Positions 13,030-17,511 of a DNA stretch of 17,511 bases are shown here, one piece after another. The position numbers were made by a program, and so were the translations under genes. The stretch is from positions 1-17,511 of the forward strand of contig JAJGAH010000008.1 of assembly GCA_020844525.1 (NCBI GenBank). Reading direction: 5' to 3'. Each line of letters begins with the position of its first letter. The stretch's first letter is position 1. Origin of the DNA: Eubacterium sp. GTDB taxonomy: Bacteria > Bacillota > Clostridia > Lachnospirales > Lachnospiraceae. The notes beneath the pieces are model-generated. The model was not told the DNA's origin and ran no database searches. It was given only the letters and a program-made list of their open reading frames with translations.

Positions 13030-14868
13030 ATGATAAAGACAAAACAGGACCTGCTTCGCGATCTGCGGAGCATCGATCACAGAGGATATCCGGCGTATAA
13101 AGCACTGAAGGGAGTCTATGATTTTGGATCTTATGTGCTGCACATCGTGCATGTGCAGGGAGATCCGTTTGCCTCCCCGTCGGACCTGATGATCACGGTA
13201 AAGGGTTCTGCTGCACGCTGGCCGCAGCAGGCCTGCAGCCAATATGAGACGCGTGTGGCGCTGCAGGACATGATTCTGCGGCGGTTCAGTCACAGGCTGT
13301 CTGCGGTATCGGGAAAGGCCGGAGGTTCCGGAAAGAGCGGCCGGATGAGCGCAAGCAGACCCGGGCAGGAGATCCTGGATCGCAGTGCCTGCCAGCTGGG
13401 CGCAGATGGCGCCCTGACGCTTCGGTTCTATGCGGGTTTTCCGGCCGCGGGACGGACGGTGCTGGCAGGGGAGCTGGAGAAGATGCTGTTTCAGTATCTT
13501 CCGGATGTGGTGCAGGGCACTGCCTTTGCGAATGCCTGGGACGGCGGGCAGATACAGTCAGTGATGGATCTTGCGGAAGACCAGATGTTTCTGAGAGCGG
13601 AGCTGGAGCGCCGGTCTCTGTGTGCCTTTGTTGCAGACGGATCGATTCTTCCGAGGGAGAGTGGCATTTCCCAGCGACCGCTGCGGGAGGCGATTCCCTT
13701 CCGTTCCCCGGAGGAAGACCGGATTACGATTGATCTTCCGCATCATGGACCAATTCAGGGCATGGCAATTCGCAAGGGCATCACATTGATCATCGGCGGG
13801 GGCTATCATGGAAAGTCTACACTTCTGAAGGCGCTGGAGCGGGGCGTATACAATCACATAGCAGGCGATGGACGTGAATACGTGGTGACAGCGGAAAATG
13901 CAGTCAAGATCCGGGCGGAGGATGGCCGCTGTGTCAGCAGGGATGATATATCACTCTTTATCAACCATCTGCCGGATGAAAAGGATACCACCTGTTTTTC
14001 AACGGAGAATGCCAGCGGAAGCACCTCACAGGCTGCCTCTGTGGTGGAGGCTATAGAGTGTGGCGCAAAGACGTTGCTGATGGATGAGGATACCTGCGCG
14101 ACGAATTTTATGGTGCGGGATGAACTGATGCAGAAAATTGTGTCCGGAGATGAGGAGCCGATCACACCTTTTTCCGACCGGATGCGGGAGCTGTACGAGA
14201 AGAAAGGGATCAGCACCATACTGGTGGCAGGAAGCTCGGGCGCTTTCTTCCGAGAGGCGGACACGGTGATTCAGATGGACCGCTACGAGCCGAAGGATGT
14301 AACGGAAAAAGTGCGTGCGCTCGTTCCGTTCCATGGAATGGGGGCGCACAGTGCATCCGAGCGTGCCGGCACAGGTGGAAGTGTTATCGCAAACAACAGC
14401 ATCAGCACGGGCGGAAGTGTTATCACAGACAACAGCATCAGCACGGGCGGAAGTGTTATCACAGACGATAGCAGCGGCACAGGCGAAGGCGTGAAAATGC
14501 CTGATCAGAGCAGACGCTGCCCGCGGCCCGGCAGTGACTTTCAGGAGCAGAGGGGACGGATAAAGCATAAAAATCTCGGGACAGAGGGATTTCTGATCGG
14601 ACACGGGCAGACCGATCTGCGGCTTGTGGAACAGCTGGTGGACCCGGAGCAGAGCGAGTGTCTGGCACAGACGTTTCTGATTCTGGCAAAACAGGCCATG
14701 AATGGCAGGAATACCGTTGGAGAGATTGTCCGTGACTGGGAACGGCAATTCCGGGCAGAGGGATTTCAGATGTATGCACAGAATGGCGCTATCTCAGGCA
14801 GTATGGCAAAGCCCCGGAAGGAGGAGCTGGAGGCGGCACTGAGCCGGTGCAGAGGTCTGCGCTGGTGA
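13030..14868 (+). CDS. Predicted ATPase of the ABC class (COG3044/PF09818 family)
   Basis: A 612-residue cytoplasmic P-loop protein of the ABC_ATPase family, related to trypanosome MRB1590; the bacterial function is unknown and nucleic-acid binding has been suggested. Domain order: N-terminal region with GGSGKSGRMS and RPGQEIL (about 95-120); Walker A GGGYHGKST (256-264, Lys262); Walker B TLLMDEDTCATNF with D352/E353; STILVAGSSGAFF near 395-405; and C-terminal GHGQTDLRLVEQLVDPEQ. There are no membrane segments, so it is not a transporter. The start at 13030 follows GGAGG with a spacing of 8; an in-frame ATG at 13006 lacks a site. A low-complexity insert of three 12-residue repeats occupies residues about 450-485. 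The gene appears monocistronic and looks more GC-rich than its neighbours by eye. Confidence 0.88.
   Translation: MIKTKQDLLRDLRSIDHRGYPAYKALKGVYDFGSYVLHIVHVQGDPFASPSDLMITVKGSAARWPQQACSQYETRVALQDMILRRFSHRLSAVSGKAGGSGKSGRMSASRPGQEILDRSACQLGADGALTLRFYAGFPAAGRTVLAGELEKMLFQYLPDVVQGTAFANAWDGGQIQSVMDLAEDQMFLRAELERRSLCAFVADGSILPRESGISQRPLREAIPFRSPEEDRITIDLPHHGPIQGMAIRKGITLIIGGGYHGKSTLLKALERGVYNHIAGDGREYVVTAENAVKIRAEDGRCVSRDDISLFINHLPDEKDTTCFSTENASGSTSQAASVVEAIECGAKTLLMDEDTCATNFMVRDELMQKIVSGDEEPITPFSDRMRELYEKKGISTILVAGSSGAFFREADTVIQMDRYEPKDVTEKVRALVPFHGMGAHSASERAGTGGSVIANNSISTGGSVITDNSISTGGSVITDDSSGTGEGVKMPDQSRRCPRPGSDFQEQRGRIKHKNLGTEGFLIGHGQTDLRLVEQLVDPEQSECLAQTFLILAKQAMNGRNTVGEIVRDWERQFRAEGFQMYAQNGAISGSMAKPRKEELEAALSRCRGLRW
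14377..14484 (+). repeat. In-frame 36-bp tandem repeat inside the ABC-class ATPase gene
   Basis: Three units (14377-14412, 14413-14448, 14449-14484), the first two nearly identical and the third diverged at its end. They encode GSVIANNSISTG, GSVITDNSISTG and GSVITDDSSGTG. The period is a multiple of three, so copy number can change without breaking the frame. They lie in a variable linker between the ATPase core and the C-terminal GHGQTDLRLVEQLVD block. Confidence 0.95.
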
Positions 14869-15083
14869 CAAAGCGTGAAACCAGGCAGGACAATGAAAAC
14901 AAATCAACTTGAAATTTGATTGCACTGTCGAACAAAATCAAAGAAAATTGAACACTTTCCTCTATTTTCAGCCTGGGCCGGATCTTACAATATAGATAGT
15001 TCAGGAATATGACACAGATCATAACTTTCTGCTGCCGGGACAATGAAGTTCTACGAGTTTTTTCCTTATAAAAAATTGATAAT
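14869..15083 (+). promoter_or_regulatory. AT-rich upstream region of the isomerase-kinase operon
   Basis: No gene is seen in 14869-15220 (352 bases). A possible -10, TACAAT (14986-14991), runs into a second TATAGA but has only TATTTT as a -35 at 17 bases. This would leave a leader of over 200 bases, long enough to hold regulatory structure; no known riboswitch was recognised. The 20-21-bp tandem repeat at 15084 lies in this leader. Confidence 0.35.
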
Positions 15084-15139
15084 TTCTAAAAAGCTGAGAA
15101 GACTTCTGAAAAAGCTGATATGTATTCTGAAAAAGGTGG
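15084..15139 (+). repeat. 20-21-bp tandem repeat upstream of the isomerase gene
   Basis: Three units begin with TTCTRAAAAAG at 15084, 15104 and 15125. The core is TTCTGAAAAAGCTGA, and the third unit has GGTGG instead of GCTGA. Period 20 then 21 bases is about two helical turns, so proteins bound to each unit would sit on one DNA face. The array ends about 80 bases before the isomerase start. Confidence 0.85.
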
Positions 15140-15220
15140 AGAAAACCCGCAGTAACTGTGTTTGTCTGTGCAGCGTATAAAGTGAAGCTGCAAAAGGCGA
15201 AAATGAAAAGGAGGAAAATC

Positions 15221-16633
15221 ATGGAAGCTAAGAAAATGACATTTGCGCTGGCATTTGCCAATCGTGGCTTTATGCCCGGTGAACTGATTTACGATGCCCG
15301 CAGGGAGATGATTCAGGCCGTCACGGAGGCGGGATATGATTACATTGCGATGGATGCGGATCTGACACGCTATGGTGGGATTGAGACCCGGGATGAAGGA
15401 CTGCTTTATGCGAAGTGGCTCAAGGAGCATGAGGGAGAATTTGACGGCGTGATCTTCTCCATGCCAATCTTTGCGGACGAGAACGGTGCCATCACAGCGC
15501 TGCGGGACGCGGGCGTTCCCATTCTCATGCAGGCCTATCCCGATGAGATTGGCAAGATGGATTTCCAGCACAGGCGTGATGCCTTCTGCGGTAAGTTCTC
15601 TGTCACAGATGTATTTACACAGTATAATGTGCCCTTCACTGTGCTCAAGCCCCATGTCGTGCATCCGCTCAGCCCGAAATTCTGTGAGAACCTGAGAGAT
15701 TTCGCGGCGATCTGCCGCGTAGTCAATGGCATGAAGCGGTTCAACCTGGGATGTATCGGCGCGAGGACCACCGCATTCAAGACCACACGCTTTGACGAGC
15801 TGACCATGCAGAAGTATGGAATCACCGTTGAAAGCTTTGACTTAAGTGAGCTGATCTACAAGGTACAGAACATGAAGGATGACGATCCGAAGGTAATCGC
15901 GAAGAAGGCGCATCTGGAGCAGTACACCGATTTCTCCCATGTTCCGGAAACGAATAAGAATACACTGGCGAAGATTTCAGTCACCATTGATGACTATATT
16001 GAAGACTATCATCTGGATGCGCTGGCGCTCCGCTGCTGGAATGAGATGGAACAGGTGCTCCGCGTCTGTCCGTGTGTGCTGCTCTCTGATCTCAATGACC
16101 GCGGGATTGCGGCTTCCTGTGAGATTGACATGTGCTCAGCGGTCACCATGCGTGCCATGTCCCTGGCATCCCAGCAGCCTTCAGCGGTACTTGACTGGAA
16201 CAACAATTACGGTGAGGAGGAGAACAAGGTGATCCTCTTCCACTGCGGTCCGGTTGCACAGAGTCTGATGACCGGAAAGGGAACCGTGACCAGCCACAAG
16301 ATGTTTGACAAGACCGATCCGGGTTCGGGATGGGGCACCAACGAGGGACGCATCAGGGCCTTCCCAACGACGCTTTCCAACTGCCAGACAAAGGATGGAA
16401 AAATCATCGTCTATGCCTCTGAGGCAGAATTTACGAATGACCCGATCGAGAAGGATTACTTTGGTTGTGCAGGTGTTTGTGAGATTCCTGACATGGAGAA
16501 CAAGCTGATCCGTCTGGCACGCGGCGGCTTCAAGCACCACACCAGCGTGGGTGTTGGACACATGAAGGATATCCTGAAGGAAGCATTTACCACCTATCTG
16601 CACTATGACTGGGTGGACATTGATAAGGACTGA
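15221..16633 (+). CDS. L-fucose/L-arabinose isomerase-fold protein
   Basis: A 470-residue cytoplasmic sugar isomerase of the FucI/AraA-like fold, expected to convert an aldose to a ketose with a divalent metal. Start 15221 follows AAAAGGAGGAAA. The N-terminal Rossmann-like part includes MDADLTRYGG and FSMPIFAD; the C-terminal catalytic part includes SDLNDRGIAASCEIDM, VLDWNN, FHCGP and GGFKHHTSVGVGH. E301 and D325 are 24 residues apart, the same spacing as metal ligands Glu337 and Asp361 of E. coli FucI. A C-terminal His (H439 or H440, less surely H341) would be the third ligand. The protein is shorter than FucI (about 590 residues), so it belongs to a distinct subgroup with uncertain substrate. 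It forms an operon with the FGGY kinase, whose ATG begins five bases after the stop. Confidence 0.85.
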   Translation: MEAKKMTFALAFANRGFMPGELIYDARREMIQAVTEAGYDYIAMDADLTRYGGIETRDEGLLYAKWLKEHEGEFDGVIFSMPIFADENGAITALRDAGVPILMQAYPDEIGKMDFQHRRDAFCGKFSVTDVFTQYNVPFTVLKPHVVHPLSPKFCENLRDFAAICRVVNGMKRFNLGCIGARTTAFKTTRFDELTMQKYGITVESFDLSELIYKVQNMKDDDPKVIAKKAHLEQYTDFSHVPETNKNTLAKISVTIDDYIEDYHLDALALRCWNEMEQVLRVCPCVLLSDLNDRGIAASCEIDMCSAVTMRAMSLASQQPSAVLDWNNNYGEEENKVILFHCGPVAQSLMTGKGTVTSHKMFDKTDPGSGWGTNEGRIRAFPTTLSNCQTKDGKIIVYASEAEFTNDPIEKDYFGCAGVCEIPDMENKLIRLARGGFKHHTSVGVGHMKDILKEAFTTYLHYDWVDIDKD

Positions 16634-16638
16634 TCGAT

Positions 16639-17511
16639 ATGAAAATCGGAGGACTGGATATAGGAACGACCGGCTGCAAGCTGACGGTGTTTGATGGGAA
16701 GGGTATGCAGCTGGGCAGGGCGTACCGGGATTACCCGGTCCGCCGTGCGGTCGGCGGACATGAGATCGATGTACCGGCGATGCTGGAGAGCGTCTATGCG
16801 GTGATTGGCGAGATGGCGCGGCAATATCCTGATCTGGCGGGCATCGGTGTCACAAGCTTTGGTGAGACCTTTGTCATGACAGACGAAGACGGGAATCCGC
16901 TGCACCCTGCGATGCTGTATACGGATCCCCGCGGCGCCCGGGAATGCCGGGAGCTGACGGAAAAGCTTGGCGCGGATACGATCGCGGATATTACCGGTCT
17001 TGCGCCACATGAGATGTATTCCATCGCAAAGATGATGTGGATCAGGAACCATCATCCCGAAATTTACGCCAAAGCCAGGCGCGTGCATCTCATCGAGGAT
17101 TTTGTGGTCTGGCATCTGACGCATCAGGCGCAGATCGACTACTCGCTGGCTACACGGACCATGGCCTTTGATATTCACACACTTACCTGGAGCCGGAGGA
17201 TTTTTGATGCGGCGGGCATCAGTCCGGATTTGATGAGCACTCCGGTTCCAACGGGAACATCTGCCGGCAGTGTTACACCAGAGGCGGCCGGCAGGACCGG
17301 ATTGAATCCCTCCTGCATCATCGTCTCTGTCTCCCATGATCAGGTGGCGGCGGCCGTGGGCGCCGGTGCCTTTGACGGATCGGTGGCGGTGGATGGCGCA
17401 GGAACTGTGGAATGTCTGACGCCGGTCTATGACAGCATTCCGGATATCCGTGTCATGGCGAAGGGATATTTTTCCGTCGTTCCATACGTTGTTCCCGGGA
17501 AATATGTGGCC
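16639..17511 (+). CDS. FGGY-family carbohydrate kinase, 3' end missing
   Basis: The first 291 residues of an ATP-dependent sugar kinase that runs off the right edge. The start is ATG 16639, with AAGGA about 9 bases upstream in the end of the isomerase gene. Domain I opens with the phosphate-binding LDIGTTGCK (Asp7). Other family marks are SFGETF, LYTDPRG, the FGGY signature region MYSIAKMMWIRNHHPEIY, HLIEDFVVWHLT, SHDQVAAAVGAG with the probable catalytic base D234 (compare Asp233 of xylulokinase), and DGAGTVECL as the second phosphate motif opening domain II. It would phosphorylate the ketose made by the isomerase, giving a 1- or 5-phosphate for aldol cleavage or the pentose phosphate pathway. 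An aldolase may lie just outside the window. The substrate cannot be fixed from sequence. Confidence 0.92.
   Translation, partial: MKIGGLDIGTTGCKLTVFDGKGMQLGRAYRDYPVRRAVGGHEIDVPAMLESVYAVIGEMARQYPDLAGIGVTSFGETFVMTDEDGNPLHPAMLYTDPRGARECRELTEKLGADTIADITGLAPHEMYSIAKMMWIRNHHPEIYAKARRVHLIEDFVVWHLTHQAQIDYSLATRTMAFDIHTLTWSRRIFDAAGISPDLMSTPVPTGTSAGSVTPEAAGRTGLNPSCIIVSVSHDQVAAAVGAGAFDGSVAVDGAGTVECLTPVYDSIPDIRVMAKGYFSVVPYVVPGKYVA

Noticed and set aside
14026..14748. 240-codon minus-strand frame
   Set aside because: Antisense of the ABC-class ATPase gene; its repeats simply mirror the 36-bp tandem repeat.
16603..17337. 244-codon minus-strand frame
   Set aside because: Antisense of the FGGY kinase, whose phosphate-binding and catalytic motifs are clear.

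Overview
This 17.5 kb window looks like the chromosome of a gut-type Clostridia (Bacillota), most likely a Lachnospiraceae relative. This is inferred from AGGAGG-type ribosome binding sites on nearly every gene, GC near the middle of the range, Ser/Gly/Ala-rich lipoproteins, sugar ABC transporters, a GPH-type sugar symporter and bacterial microcompartment (BMC) shell genes. No rRNA, tRNA, CRISPR array, IS element or prophage gene is visible.

Region 1 (1-933) is the end of a sugar-binding-protein gene followed by a strong rho-independent terminator. Region 2 (1160-7670) is one operon: an LsrB/RhaS-like binding lipoprotein, a two-domain sugar ABC ATPase, two permeases, a uroporphyrinogen-decarboxylase-superfamily protein with a methyltransferase-like His-x-Cys motif, and an L-rhamnose mutarotase, ending in a terminator at 7637-7670. 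It imports and processes a deoxy-sugar or related compound, but has no isomerase, kinase or aldolase of its own in view. A 17-bp tandem repeat separates the transport genes from the two enzyme genes.

Region 3 (7777-9312) has a small XRE regulator running head-on into a tyrosine-phosphatase lipoprotein; their coding ends overlap by 23 bases. Region 4 (9703-11682) holds a GPH-family sugar:cation symporter and an FlK-like thioesterase. Region 5 (11860-12764, minus strand) is a tiny operon of two BMC shell-protein genes with no encapsulated enzymes. It has a recognisable promoter, a minus-strand terminator and an array of 26-bp repeats plus a palindrome placed against the -35 box. Region 6 (13030-14868) is a predicted ABC-class ATPase with an internal 36-bp tandem repeat. 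Region 7 (15084-17511) is an L-fucose/L-arabinose-isomerase-fold protein and an FGGY carbohydrate kinase that runs off the right edge, preceded by a 20-21-bp tandem repeat.

The common theme is uptake and early catabolism of sugars. The most unusual items are the enzyme-free BMC shell operon with its repeat-decorated promoter, the URO-D-like protein paired with rhamnose mutarotase in an ABC operon, and short tandem repeats of unrelated sequence in several intergenic gaps.
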